Assembly: GCA_024734555.1 (NCBI GenBank) | Contig: JANPWX010000064.1 | Span: 402,398-466,397 of the forward strand | DNA length: 64,000 nt | DNA from: Trochalopteron elliotii | Lineage: Eukaryota > Chordata > Aves > Passeriformes > Leiothrichidae | Direction: 5' to 3' | In this document: positions 25,001-38,097 of the stretch, piece after piece | Numbering within the stretch: the first letter of the stretch is position 1 | How the letters are laid out: the number at the start of each line of letters is the position of its first letter | Notes under the pieces: model-generated | What the model saw: only the letters and a program-made list of their open reading frames with translations | Databases searched by the model: none | What the model was told of the DNA's origin: nothing | Translations under genes and position numbers: made by a program

Positions 25001-27414
25001 TAATTTTTGCTTTACTTCTGTCGTTCATTAGGTCACTTCCAATCATGTACATGTCACATTGTAAATTCTGGTTTTCCACAATAATGCTTGGCTAAAGTTA
25101 CCATTTCAAACTATGTACTCTTCAAAAATGAAGTACTATCCGCAATTAAAATGCCAAATTGGGAGTCAGGAATTATAGAGTATCAAGACCAAAAACCTGA
25201 TTTATTATTCCTGTGGCACTCATGATCACATTAAACACAATGACAGGAAAGGTAAAAAACAGTGTAAAGTGCCAATAATTTGTATATAAGATTGAAAATT
25301 TGATTTTGATTTTTTTTGTTCATTTTATTCTGTTTACAAATCTCTTCTGATTGCAATCTCTTCTGGTCTTCTTATTTAAGGACTCAACTCTACAAGTATG
25401 TTTATAGATAAATTTGCACATACTTCTACCTATGTGAAATTATAAACCCACACAAGAAACAGTGAAGGACTTAAGTGAGAACATACTTCCTCTGAACACA
25501 CTGACTACTACTCCTGCAGTCAGAATTGCAGCCTCTTCCAAAACTGTGAAGCTATTTTGCCTATTTATCAGTCAAGACTTACACATTTGCACACCAGATG
25601 CCCGCATGTGATCTAATGACCATTACCAGTTTTGTGTTAGAAAAAGGACTGATTAATTAGTCTGGAGCCAACTGTTTGTAAAGCTGTTGTAAAAAGAGTA
25701 TATGCAGAGGAATAGTGATCACAAGTCACTTACTAAGCATATTGACCCAAGTCCTGCCACTGAATTTAAGAGATTCAGATTTAGACCTGATAAGCACCTG
25801 CTGTCAGAAGTGGTAACTGCTTATGTCAGTCATCTCCAAGACCCAGCAAGCACATGTGAATTCAGCAATCTCCAGCAGCAAAAGAAGACCTCAGACTATA
25901 GTCATTTGCCTGTCACTTTCGTTTAGGTGCCAGGTTCTTCAGGAAGAGGAGTCTCAGAAACATTCACAGATGACCTGGTAACTTGATATATCAGAACAAC
26001 AAGTATTTTAGTCACTGAGCATATAGCCCAGAGTGGAGAGAATGTAGAGGATAATTTGTTTAAAATAAAATTCCATTAGAAATGTGACTCACTAAAGATC
26101 AGCTAAGTCTTTTGGAAGTCTCTTGCCTCATACCAGTAACACAGGCATTTTAGAAAGTCTCTCTCTTCACAGATTCAAAAATCTCATAAAGTAGATCGAA
26201 TTGCACAAAGGAAATCCTGGCAATGACGTCTCAGCAATGGAGAGCTTTAAAAGCTCACCCTTGTGTTGATATTTCTCTTATTCAGGATAAAAGAGGAAAT
26301 TATACTGGAGTACAATTCAAATTAGTAACAGGCTCAACCTCTGTATTCCTTCTCAAGGGCCCAAAGATTACATGTTCCCATTACCTTTAGGGTGTGTTAG
26401 AAAAATCCCAAGTGTGAAATTTCCAGCTAAGCTTCTTCAGAAAGAAGTCTAGTTCCTGTCCTCCAAAGGCCTTAAGTAATGTAACTTCAAGAACATCAAA
26501 TGTAGGAGATTCACAAGCAAGGACAATTCACATCATAGAAACATTTATGTAGTGCTCTTAACTCTTCTGATGAAGGCAGACCCATTCAATCCCCAGAAGC
26601 AAACATTTCTTCCAGCAAAAGAAAATTGGCTAAGGTTCCATTCATGACCATCTGCATGAAACAGCTATTGCAAAACTAACAAGACAGGTATGAATTTGAA
26701 GTATAATAGCCATTTGTCTTGTTTCTCTCACCTGTCTGTCTCCTGCAGGCTACACAGGGTTGGCTACAGAAGCTGCTGTTCACAGCTGGACACATTGTCT
26801 CTCATTCAGAGGTTTTCCTCCATTATTCACGAAGCAACAAACGGCTGGGCCACCACAAATTTCATACTAAAGTTAAGGACAAACTCCAGGCATAAATCAT
26901 AACTAAGAATGCAGATTTATCCTAGGTAATCCTAGGCATCCTAAGCAACCTCAAGACCATAGAATAAATGAGATTTGTAGATAGCCTGAAAAAAACCTGT
27001 CAACAAGGATTCACAGGATGCCTCACGCCAGATCTGAGAACAAGGTGAAAATAAGAGTGGCCTCAGGAGTACTCGCCAAACATGATTTAAATATAACCAG
27101 TGTCCATACCAAATACAATGTCTTTCACATTTCATCTCATTTGAGATGATTCTTTCATAAATGAGCCCTCACAGGCCGACAGAATTTTATTTGTCCTACA
27201 CAGGCAACGTTTTTTTGAAATTGCTAATTATATAAAAATAATTACACTCATGGACAACTCTCCAACAACCATAAGGTCAGATAGATCTTCTGATATATCT
27301 ATTATTCTTTAGACTTCAGTCTGAATGGTAAAAAATATGGATGTAGCCTTTTACCAAAGGAATGTACAATGTGCAATATTTTTAAACCAAAAATTTCTTC
27401 CCACCTGTTCACAC

Positions 27415-27494
27415 AGGAGGAAAAGAAAAAGAAAAAGAAAAAGAAAAAGAAAAAGAAAAAGAAAAAGAAAAAGAAAAAGAAAAAGAAAAAAAAA
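27415..27494 (+). repeat. (AAAAAG)n hexanucleotide microsatellite
   Basis: The plus strand is purine-only for 80 bases. It has G every sixth base from 27425 to 27485 (11 evenly spaced G), preceded by AGGAGG and ended by a longer A run. One frame reads as alternating lysine and arginine, so the open frame at 27325-27558 should not be taken as a gene. Homopurine tracts of this length can adopt triplex structure and usually vary in length between individuals. Confidence 0.95.
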
Positions 27495-30400
27495 CCAAGT
27501 TAATAAAAAGACTGGCTTTAATATTATTTTTAAAATAGATTTTTGGTTACGCTTCTAGTTCTGGTTCAGGGACTTTTTAGGCAATGATGGGTAAAATTCA
27601 CCTTCATGAGTACAAACAGCTTGGAAGGTCACAAGTTATTTCAGAAAATTGGCCACAATTACTTTTTTGATGCTTCAGAATTATTTCTATGTCTCCTAAG
27701 AAAACACTGTTTCTATTTATGTAGAAAAGCCTCCAGGAGACCATTCTACCTTCTAAAAAGCAAGGACAGCAATACTTCAAGTACGTGTCAGGCTGTGTGA
27801 TAAGCCACGGGCTGCATTTTGCTGATCATGTTAGGCTCCAGAAGAGGCAAATACTTTAACTTTATAATATGAAATTATGTTCCTGCTGAGTATATGTCCT
27901 GGTAGCTGACAGCCATTTCTCCTGGATTTAAAGGAGTTGTTCAGCAAAAACCCATCTGTCATGTTTCAGCAAGCAGGAGCGCTGTCTCTGCTTCTTACAA
28001 CCTTCCTACATTACCTCCCATGTTATAATTTTATCTGTTTTGTAATATGTTGTCATTATGGCTTCCAAAATGTAGTCTTTTCCTTGGTGACCAGCACAGA
28101 GAAGTCAGTAGCCAAAATAGACATTTTTATTATTCAAGCATTCTTTATATCATCTCACTGTAATGAAGTCACCAGCATTCATAAGGAGCATTTGCATTGG
28201 TTTGAAAACTTTTCTGACAAAGAGTATCACACACAATGTGTTTCAAGGAACATGTAAAATGGCCAATGTGAGGACTTCAATACTGGATCCCCAGCAAAAT
28301 TTAGCTGCTTTTGAAAATACATTTCAGAATACATTTTCTGTAAAGACAAGGGGTTCACTAGATAACCAGTGAAGTCTGAAGAAATTAAGAGGCACTGCAT
28401 CTGAAAGAGCTGAAAAAATACATAGATGTGGTGCATCGTTAGGTGGCGGACTTGGAAGTGCTGGGTTAATAGTTGGATTTGATGAAATAAGGGGTATTTT
28501 CCAGTCTAAAGTTTTCTAGGTGTTAAAAAGATGAGTAATGCCCAGGAACACCTTTGCACATACAGAGAAGATATAGATAATTTTATTAGCCAGAAATCTG
28601 AAAGACTTAAAGTGTTAACTAAAATCTGAACATCAGTATGAAATGTATGTCTCCATTAACTGCTACCTTTCTGTTCTATTTCCTATCTTTTTAAATGTAA
28701 CAGTCTATCAGTGTATCCTAAATATATTGAAATGGTTATTTAATTTTATCACAACTCTACCTAACTTTAAATAAGCATTTCAGAACTGCCTTCTTCTTCT
28801 GCAGTCTGGAGGATAATTCATACCTCAGGGAAGCTGCTATCAGATCATTCTTAAGCCATAGTAATGAAGATAAAATTTTGACAAAATCTAGTGTGGAGGA
28901 TGCTCACTTTATGGTATTTGTGTCACAGTTGTTCTATTAGATGTTCTGGAGAAGTAAAAAGAAACCATTCTTTGAACAAATAATATTTATCTGTAGCGCT
29001 CATATGGGAAAATTACAGCAAACCTATGTGTATTTCCAGTCAAAATTTCTGAAGCAGCTTTAATATTAATGACTTCATTTTTCCTACCACCATTCTTTAG
29101 ACTCCTTCAAAATGATGAAGAGAATACTATTCCTTTGAATTTTATTGATAACATCTTAGATACTACTGTCACTGAGGCCAGACTTAACCAAACCTAACAC
29201 ATGATCTGTGCACAAGCCAAATACCATATGTGCAGGACAAGCTAGAGCTTTGGCACTCCTCGCCCTTCCTGAAATATATCATACCGCCTGCAATATGTTG
29301 TCCTGAAGATAAAGCTCCATTTGATGTTGTATGAATAGACTTTGTTGTTGTTCTCTCATCTGCTTAGCTGAAAATTGACTTGAACTTCAGTAGAGTCCCA
29401 AATAAGCCACATGACAGCATTCAAGAGGCAGGAAAGATTAAAAGGAGTTGGGCAATCACTGGAACAGACAAGAACACTTTATTCATTCTAGAGATGTATT
29501 TCTTTTATAGGTCATATCTAAAGACACCTCAAATATCTTCTCCCATGCCCTTCCAGGACTTAGGAGGGGAAAGAAGGAGAAAAGTGAAATGACACAGCAT
29601 ATCCTGATCTATACACAGCATCATAGAAATAGATTATTCCTCACAAATTTATCTCTTTTCCAGAATCAAAAATTCACATGCACCTTAGCCTTTCTCTGGG
29701 TAATTTTCAGCATACACAACTCCAAACAGACTTTGAGGTCATCTAGTTTATGAGTCAGGCTATCATACCTGCAGCACAAGATTACAGGAAACTGCAGTAT
29801 TTCCCAAGCTGAAAACGACCTACTGTACAGCCATATTGTTGTTGAGAGGGACTAGAATTATACACACTTGACCCCTACAGGAAGGCTGGAACTTTAATCC
29901 CAAAAATTGAGAACATCTTTAAGACTATCAGGTTTTGCAGATGTACAAATAATCAAACACAAAAGTTTTTCTACTAGTACCAAACTTTTTTAAACTTACT
30001 GTGTCTCAATTGATTACACAGCAAGTTTATACATAGCAGCTGACAGAAACATGAACCAGTGCTAAAACCACACAGTATTTTGACTGACATCAGAAGAAAA
30101 CCAGTTAGACCTGCTGGATGTTTTGACATCTCTTGCTAAATCAAAGTGATTTTATGAGTTAATCTTTCACAGCAGCAAGAAATCAGCAAAGAAACTTGAT
30201 CTAGAAAGAGTGGCTAGTAGTCTTTGTTAAAGCTATCATGATATTGATTCTGGTCATTGAACAATTCATACATTCCAAATAACAGGGAAATGTTCTCAGA
30301 CTAAAATCTATTTAATGAAAAACCCCAGATTTTTAAGGGAATTTAGGATTGGTTTTCAAAAAATTCTGTCTATATTTAATGATCTTTGTTATTAGAGTAT

Positions 30401-33400
30401 TAGGTATGTTTGTGATGTTCATGTTGCAAAGAAGTTGCAATGAATACAGAAATTATTAGAAAGTACATTGTCTGTTCTCAGCATTCATGGCTTGCTTTAC
30501 TTTCTACCCATGCACATAATGTCCAGGATAATTTAGGTATAAAGTGCTTTGCTGCTTTTCAGCAAATATTTCAGTAGTTCCATGAAATTTAATTCCCACT
30601 TTACTATTACACAAGTCTGAAGGGATTTACAAATTCTTAACTTTTCCCTCCTATGTCAAAAGAAACAGCTCCTTTCCATGAACAGACACAGATGGTACCT
30701 GTTAGCCAGAATGGAGGTAGAGAATGTACTGTTTATCAGAAATGCTGGCTGCTGTTAAAACTATTCCTGCCATTTTACAACACAAGCAAGCAAGTAAAAT
30801 GCACAATTTCAATAAATAAAATCTTTTATCAGTATCTAATTCTTGTGATCTTACAGATACTTAATTAGATTCCACAATAAGTCCCTATGTGGAAAGTATT
30901 TCAATTTTAAGCCTTCTACAAGATGGGTGTCTCTACCTACTTGAGGAGCAACTTTAATTTGTCCTGCTGTAGAAAAATCCTCTGTTTTCCAAAAGCAAAA
31001 TGTTATTTATGTAAATATTGGGACTTCAGATGCAAACCGAAGTCAATATCAAGCCTATTTTTTTCCACTAAAATACACAGGGTACTAAGTAAAGGGACTA
31101 CTGGTGTGTACTTACTTTTAAAGGTGTCAGTCTCCAGAAATGTAACCCAAGATCTGTAGTTATAAAATTATTGTTATGGGGCAGCAGTTTTAATTACTAT
31201 GTAACTTTAATTACTAAATTACTGGAGTGTGTAGTCTGGAGAATGTAATAATGGATCAACACTAAATAACCGTATCAGTGCAAATTCAGGAATGTGACTC
31301 CCACTTTTTAAACCAAATTATCTTATTTTCATGGATTATAAAACTCCACAGCTAATGAAGAAGAAAATCCTAATTTCAACCCAAATATTCAACTGCTGCC
31401 TGTTTGTCTGCCATTCAAATACATATAGCAAAACCATTTCCACATCTAACAAAGAGCATTTAATTCCTTTTAAATCACCACCGTGTTTCAGCATTCCATT
31501 AAAACAATTACATGCCTTTGGTAATATTTTTGCAGATTACATTGCCTTAGAGACTCTTATGATGGTGTCATCACACTGGACAGATTCTTCTTTTTGATGT
31601 CCTTTTTTCGGTTCTTTTTCAAACAATTAACATCTTTAAGACAGAAGAGATGAAGAGGCTGAGAAGACTTGATTGTCAAAACTGCCACTGAAAAAGACGG
31701 AAGCAAAGCATTGTTGATCCGCAGCTCACAAAGTTTTTATGCTACTTCTCCTCCACAATTTCACTGGGAGAAAGACTGAAAATACAGGCTGCTGTCACCC
31801 TTCTCTCAGGAAGGAAGAGCACTTCCACTTCATATAATCTCATAGTGAAGATGTGGGTTCAGATCCCTGCAGGCAGAGTAGAGATGTGAACTGGTTTTCC
31901 CACATCCTCAGTGAATGTTCCAGCCACATGAGTACTGGAAAGTGCTGTCATTGTTCGTCCTCCCAGCCTGTGAACCAAACTTTTGATTACAATGCTATTT
32001 ATGAAAGGGGATGGGCATTAAAATATTTCAGAAATGTCAAAAGAAACTATTCTAGTCTTCCCTAAATTGGCTTTTTAAATTAATTAATTTATTTAGAGAG
32101 TAACTAATACATAGAGGATCATTCATCCATTATCTACATTCAAGGTAGTAAGTCCAGCCGCTCAAAACTATTCTTTCCCAGAGAGTGAAACTCCACCACC
32201 TCTGTCAGGACACAAGGAGTTTATTGTTTTTATCCCCTTGGAGTAACTGCAGGCGTCCTTATTGCTCATTTTATTTTTATGCCTCGGGGACAAATACATT
32301 TATGTCTTCCTGTAACGTGTTCAAGAAATGTACAAATCATACATGTTTTTTTCTCCATCTTGACAGAGCACTGCGACATCAGTTCCATCAGGCCTTAGAG
32401 AACCAGTCCTGCTTTAATTGCCCATTCCATTGCCCACCAATATCTCTACGCAGTGCTCTGGGGAAGCACCTCCTTCAAATATTTTGAATTTGAAGCCTAT
32501 CACTGGGACCCAACTCCCATCACATATTCCAGGGAAAATATCTGTGTGTCCTGTGAGTATAATGTCTCCTCGTCAAATTCTTTAATTTTCATGGCTGGAA
32601 AGACTTGACATCTGATAAATGCTCCCTACTTGCTTATTGAAACTAAACTTCTGTATTACTTCACTGTGATAAATTAAAACTACTTTGTATTTAAAACCAC
32701 TTTGCTAGTTTTAGAAAGAAATCCTGAGAACTGAAAAACAACAGTGATAACATAATTCAAATAATTCAAGTAACTTATTATCCTGAGAGAGTATATTTCA
32801 CATAAGTGTAATTTCACCCCAGTTTTTCAATTCTACTATTAGATTTCTGATTTTCCAAATCACAGACACACTCATATTTTGACTGTGTAACCTACACTTC
32901 CAAGTCTGGAGGCTCATGACTAGGGGTGTTGATGCCACAGCAGTATTTGTCAGGCATCCTCCAAATGCCTCCATCTCTCTTCTGTCACCCTGATACTCCT
33001 ACTCTTCCAAGATGCCTCCCCCAGTGCTCTCCAAGGATGATACCACACACAGAACACTGGCTCATGCTTTTCCTCCTCAGCCTGTGCTTTCCCAAATCCT
33101 ACACAATGTCATAATCTAAGAACTTTAACCACCATGTAGGTTTCCTGTTAACTGAAATGTTCCTAGTAATTATAACTGTAATATCTTTTTGCACCACCTT
33201 AATCCTCCTTCGATGGACTTGCATATAAAACTAGAAATAAAAATATTTCAGAAAGATATAATTAACCCTAGCATAAAATTTTATTTCTGATTCAGATTTA
33301 ACTTCCTGAACTAGTTTGGTGAGTATGGAATACAATAATTCACACTAGAAGATGATTCTTGGATGTTTTCCAAGTCAAAGTAAAATTAATATACACTGGT

Positions 33401-34529
33401 ATATCTTTTTCATTAACACATGATCAGTTATTTCAGTTTCAGAACTTAAAGGAAAATGTAGCTAAAGGAAAACTCAGTCACTACATTGAATTTTTCTTTC
33501 TTAATGCTGATGTTAGTAGCAATAATTTAATTTCTCCATTCATTATTCTCCTGTATTTTGAGGAAAAAAAACTCCACCCAACAAAACAAGATGGAAATAC
33601 TCTGAAAATAAAACACATAATAACACATATACATAGTGATGAAAGATCCAAAATACAATTAAGTTGTTTAAACACTCTCTAAAAAAATATCAGCACAGAA
33701 AAAGCTGGACCTTTGAGTCTTATGTGGGCACTTCAAAGTGATGGGTGAGATCAGTATTTGCCTGCCTCACTCAGTGAGTGAAAAAGGGATGAGTTTGCAG
33801 TCAGTAGCAACGAAAACATTTTCTTTGGACATCAGAGTTTTGATAATTGAATCTTCAAAAGAATTCTATCAGAAAAGCAGAAAATCACCGTGTTCTGTGA
33901 TTAGCTGTTAATTTTTTTTCTGGCAGGACCATCATGGTGCTGATAAAAACCTGTTACACATCCCGTTGCACAAAGACGTGTGTCACAGACTTCTCATCAG
34001 GATGAAATCTCAACCCTACCTGCTGTAAGATTTGTCACAGATTTAATTGTAGCTGCAACCACCCCCTTAATGTTTTTTAACATCTTCAAAGAAGACAATT
34101 AGCGGCTCCTGGCCACGTCAAACAAGCAGCTTCATGGCATATTTCCCTGCCATGATCTCCTAAGGATTGGTTTTGTCTATCCCACTTGAACAATTCTAAC
34201 CGAGAGAACTGAAATACTTTGGATTTGGGGAAAGGCTGAGGCCGGGCACAGAAGTGCCCGCTGTAAGGGGCAGTTTTGCTGGCTGCAGGTGCTGCTCCGG
34301 CTCCGGCAGTGCATTTCCACCCAAATAAATGCCAGGAGCTGGGCTGTGCACAGAAACGGGTCCAGCAGCTCCATGAAGACATAAAAAAAGTTGAACAAAA
34401 CTTGTGCTTTTCAAGCGCCCGCGCCCACACCACGGACACCAAGCCGCCCATGTTTGCTCGAGTATGTTCTGAATTCAGGTTTTTTTCCGCAAGGTCTTCT
34501 GTAGGTAAGGAATGGGTTTTGCCACTCTG

Positions 34530-35300
34530 AGTCAGACGGACTCCCGGCCGGCTCTCCCACGGGGGTCTCTTGCGAAGGCCGTGCCCTAGGGTAAGGCACA
34601 CAAGCTACAGAGGAAGTCTCACTGCCCCAGACACTGGGTGTGTTTTCCGCCTCACTGTTTTGCTAAGCACCGCGGGGTGACCAGCTCCAGAGGTGCGGAG
34701 AGGGAATTTTAGCCGGCAATAACCCTTCTCGCAGCCCGGGCCGCTGCGGGAGGAGCTCCGGGACGGGGCGCGGCCCCGGGGCGGCGGCGCGNNNNNNNNN
34801 NNNNNNNNNNNNNNNNNNNNNNNNNNNNNNNNNNNNNNNNNNNNNNNNNNNNNNNNNNNNNNNNNNNNNNNNNNNNNNNNNNNNNNNNNNNNNNNNNNNN
34901 NNNNNNNNNNNNNNNNNNNNNNNNNNNNNNNNNNNNNNNNNNNNNNNNNNNNNNNNNNNNNNNNNNNNNNNNNNNNNNNNNNNNNNNNNNNNNNNNNNNN
35001 NNNNNNNNNNNNNNNNNNNNNNNNNNNNNNNNNNNNNNNNNNNNNNNNNNNNNNNNNNNNNNNNNNNNNNNNNNNNNNNNNNNNNNNNNNNNNNNNNNNN
35101 NNNNNNNNNNNNNNNNNNNNNNNNNNNNNNNNNNNNNNNNNNNNNNNNNNNNNNNNNNNGGTGTAACGGCCGCTGCCGAGGGGGTGTGTCGGGGGAGGGC
35201 TGCCGGGAGCAGCTCCGCGCTCGCTTCCTGCTCCTCCCCGGGAGACCGGGGTCGCCGCTGCCCGCAGCCCCGCCGAAGGCACCTGGTCGGGTCTGCTGGG
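34530..35300 (+). promoter_or_regulatory. BMT2: CpG-island promoter of BMT2/SAMTOR (interrupted by gap)
   Basis: Base composition changes abruptly from AT-rich to GC-rich with dense CpG on both sides of the gap at 34792-35159. A GC box (GGGGCGG, 34778-34784) and related G-rich motifs stand just left of the gap. No TATA box is evident, as is usual for housekeeping promoters. The next BMT2 exon downstream on the same strand is exon 2, which starts within a codon and so needs an upstream exon. The island is the only plausible site for the promoter and first exon. GC-rich sequence also extends back to about 34.2 kb. Transcription start and exon 1 boundaries cannot be seen. Confidence 0.8.
34792..35159. 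other. BMT2: Assembly gap (368 N) probably covering BMT2 exon 1
   Basis: Unknown bases in the most GC-rich part of the window. In the human protein about 50 residues precede the segment encoded by exon 2, roughly 160 coding bases, which would fit inside the gap. Neither visible flank encodes the basic KYRE-type ending expected just before exon 2. The base right after the gap is G followed by GTGTAA, which would suit a splice donor in the required phase, but this may be coincidence. Confidence 0.6.
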
Positions 35301-36953
35301 GTTGTGCCGATTTCCTGGAGCTGTTGGCAGTGGACCCCCACTCTTGGCCGAGGAGGGAGCTTCCCGGCCCTGTAGCAGTGTTTTCTGAACTGAGGATCTG
35401 CAAGCGTGAGGACAGTAGATGATGAATGCCAAAAGAGATTGAATGGTGATCTGGAAAGGCGCAGGTCTTTGTGAATTATTTGTGCCTCCTGTTTTTCATT
35501 CGTAGCGCAGTAGTTCAGGCAGGAGCACTGACTGAAGGGACTGGGGTAAAGCTGTTATAATTACTCGTAGTCTTTAAAAAATCTACTTTGTCATCAGTAT
35601 TAATGCCCTTATGCAAGGTTTTTATGGGTGGCATTGGAATGCTTTAAAACCTCCGTGAAATGCTAACACAGGTTCCAGAAAATTCATCCATCCATTCTTT
35701 TAGTGAGCCCACAGTTCACCTCCAGAAGAGCATACATGAAGTGGGAGCTCTTCCTCTTGTAGGCACGAGTTCTTGCCTCTCCTCTGTGTTTGCATATGAC
35801 ACTTGTGTTAAAGAAACAAGGTCATACTGCCTTCTGGACTCCCAAAATTTCCCCTGGAGCCAGTTCATGGGATTTGGGCACAGATACCGACCTATCTAGA
35901 TACTGATCAAAAGTTGCTGTTTATTTTGGCCTTGGTGAGGCAAAACTTAAGGGAGGATCTTCTTTCTTCTCTCCGAAGTTGGAAGAATGAACGTAGTATA
36001 TTTAAGAATTCAAATCCTGGCAAAGGAGGCCAGCTTTTATCAGTACATGTTTCTGTGTTATTTCAGAGCACCTGCAGATTAAGACAGACAAGGATTGGCT
36101 TTATTAACTTTTTTTTGAAAGTGAGCAATCTCTGTAGCAACTGATTTTTTTTAGATGAGAGCCTGAATAAGGAGGAAGTTTTTGTAAGCCTGCCTCTTAG
36201 CAAAAAGCAAGTTTGTGCTCAAGGGTAAGTTGTGTGTAGCTGGTTAAGTGAAAAGGCCAACAGCATTTTCATTTACTTCCTATGACTTGTAAATCATGCC
36301 TTAGTGAAAACTTTACAATGATTTTTCTAGTCACTGCAGAGTAGCAACATGGTAAGTAATTTCATTGAGAGAGTTAAAACCAAATAATTCATCACATCTA
36401 TGCAACAAGAAGAGCTCTACCCCATTACCCCCTCATCCAATAGTAGGTGGTCCTTACAAGTTACTAGTGCTTAGTAGGCAGTAGTACTTCCTAGGTTAGG
36501 TTCTTTCAGCTTAAGAATTTTAGTTTTGGAGTCTTTTCTACCTACATCTGCCTTTACTTCTGAGGGTAGACTTGAGAATCACCTTCTTAAATGCCTTTAA
36601 TGTCATTCTGAATTTGTAATACCAGAACGTGCTTGATCTTTGAAAGGTCTTTCCTTGGAATTTTTTTTTCCTCCTACTTGGTGATGCTGACTGGCAAGGA
36701 TGTTACCCTGACAAAATTAAAGTTGACAGTTTGTTAAATAGAAGTAAAAAATCATAAATCATGATCAATAAATCACCTGTAATTTCACTGTACAATTTGA
36801 ATTATGACTTGAGTATGGAAAAGCAAAGAGCAAAATCCCTTCCTCCTGGCTTATGTGTTTGCAGCTTTTTACACAGGGAAAGCCTCTTGACTTCACAATT
36901 CAGTGCTCTCACCTCCATACAAATCAGAAACATTATTCTGCAATCTTGCATTG

Positions 36954-36980
36954 TCCTTTTTTCTTTTCTTTTCTTTTTCT
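36954..36980. repeat. Pyrimidine (TTTTC)n run
   Basis: Twenty-seven consecutive pyrimidines with a TTTTC-like period, in intron 1. Confidence 0.8.
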
Positions 36981-38015
36981 ACTCTGCCTCCTCTCATGTT
37001 TTACTAGAGTTCTATGAAGCAGGTTTCCAGTTTGTCTAAATAAGCAAACGCTACTAAAATTGCTGTTGCATGGACTTGTCTGTAGAAGCCAAAGTAGAAT
37101 CCCTTATTAATTTTGTTGTTAGATGAAAAGTCATGTTCATTCTCCTGAAAGTTATATGGTAATTTTGTACAGGGTAGATAAATCTAAGCAGGCCCTTGGT
37201 ATTGTAATATGATCCTAAGTTACCGTCTTCTGTTAGAAGTGTTGAAAGGAAATAGATGGATCCTTGAGATGCTACGATATGTGTTGATAGATTTCATTTG
37301 GACTTGATTTTAATAAGTTGATTCCTTTGCTAATTCATTTGCCTTGCTGACATTATCAAGGTCTGTGTTTTAATGGGTAATTGTAACAGGCAAGCCAGTA
37401 TATTATCTGAGTTGCTTATAACTGCACCATTGTTATAATTTTGTTTCATTTTCTCCAATGGTTCCTCTCTTTTTTGAAGATGAGCCAGTAAAAAAGTGAC
37501 AATATGCTCCAAAATTGCAAGCCAACATGTTTTTGAAGAAATTGCATACTTGTCAGAAGTGCAAGAGCAATATTTCTTAACTAGGGAAGCATTGCAGCAA
37601 AATTTTTGCAGTTACTAGGGAATTACTAGAAGAAAGTTTAGTCATCATGTCATGTAAAGGGTTTGATTTTGATTTTTTTTTTTCCTGGTGAAAAGTTGTA
37701 ATTCTGGAGATTAATTAAAGCTGAACTTTGGCTTATTTTTTAATTTCTGCACGTACTGAATTGTTTATACTTGTAAATGTGGTGCGTGGATTTTATATGT
37801 AGCTCTGTACTGTGCCTCATGTCATATCATAGCCCCATGCCATTCATGACAAGCATTTACCATCTTTTAAATGATGGGGCTGAAATGCTTTTGAGTCTGC
37901 ACTGAAGTGCGTTTTTTTTGGTTTTTTAAACAATTTTAGGTTTTTTCTGTCTGACTAGAACTTATATTTTCTATTGTTTGGATATTACCAGTATGACTTA
38001 GAGTGGGAATGTTTT

Positions 38016-38097
38016 AATTTTTTTCTCCTTTGTTGTCTCCTTTTTATCCTCTTTATTTCCTTCTCTTCCCCTTCCCTTCTCTTACCGTTTCTGTTGT
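38016..38097. repeat. Pyrimidine-rich tract
   Basis: A strongly T/C-biased stretch with only a few purines in intron 1. It resembles a long polypyrimidine tract, but no exon follows it. Confidence 0.65.

Larger units (their letters stand above)
13771..34200. other. Intergenic DNA upstream of BMT2, no gene seen
   Basis: About 20 kb of AT-rich sequence. The plus strand tends to have more C than G and more A than T. An uninterrupted 203-codon frame lies at 14226-14837, but its translation resembles no family I know and has no gene-like context. Short direct and inverted repeats and one long purine hexamer array are listed separately. GPR85, the human upstream neighbour with a single coding exon of about 370 codons, is absent. 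Confidence 0.6.

Noticed and set aside
25702..25926. 74-codon plus-strand frame with fairly protein-like composition
   Set aside because: No family resemblance, no clear flanking splice sites and no neighbours; kept only as a note.
27325..27558. Protein with a long lysine-arginine repeat
   Set aside because: Translation of an (AAAAAG)n microsatellite.
34086..34601. 171-codon minus-strand frame beside the promoter, as a divergent coding gene
   Set aside because: No recognisable protein. GC-rich sequence lacks stops by composition. A divergent noncoding transcript remains possible and is covered by the skew finding.
34605..35432. Minus-strand frames across the CpG-island gap, up to 275 codons
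   Set aside because: Mostly N. The visible ends are arginine/proline/alanine-rich, as expected from GC-rich DNA in any frame.
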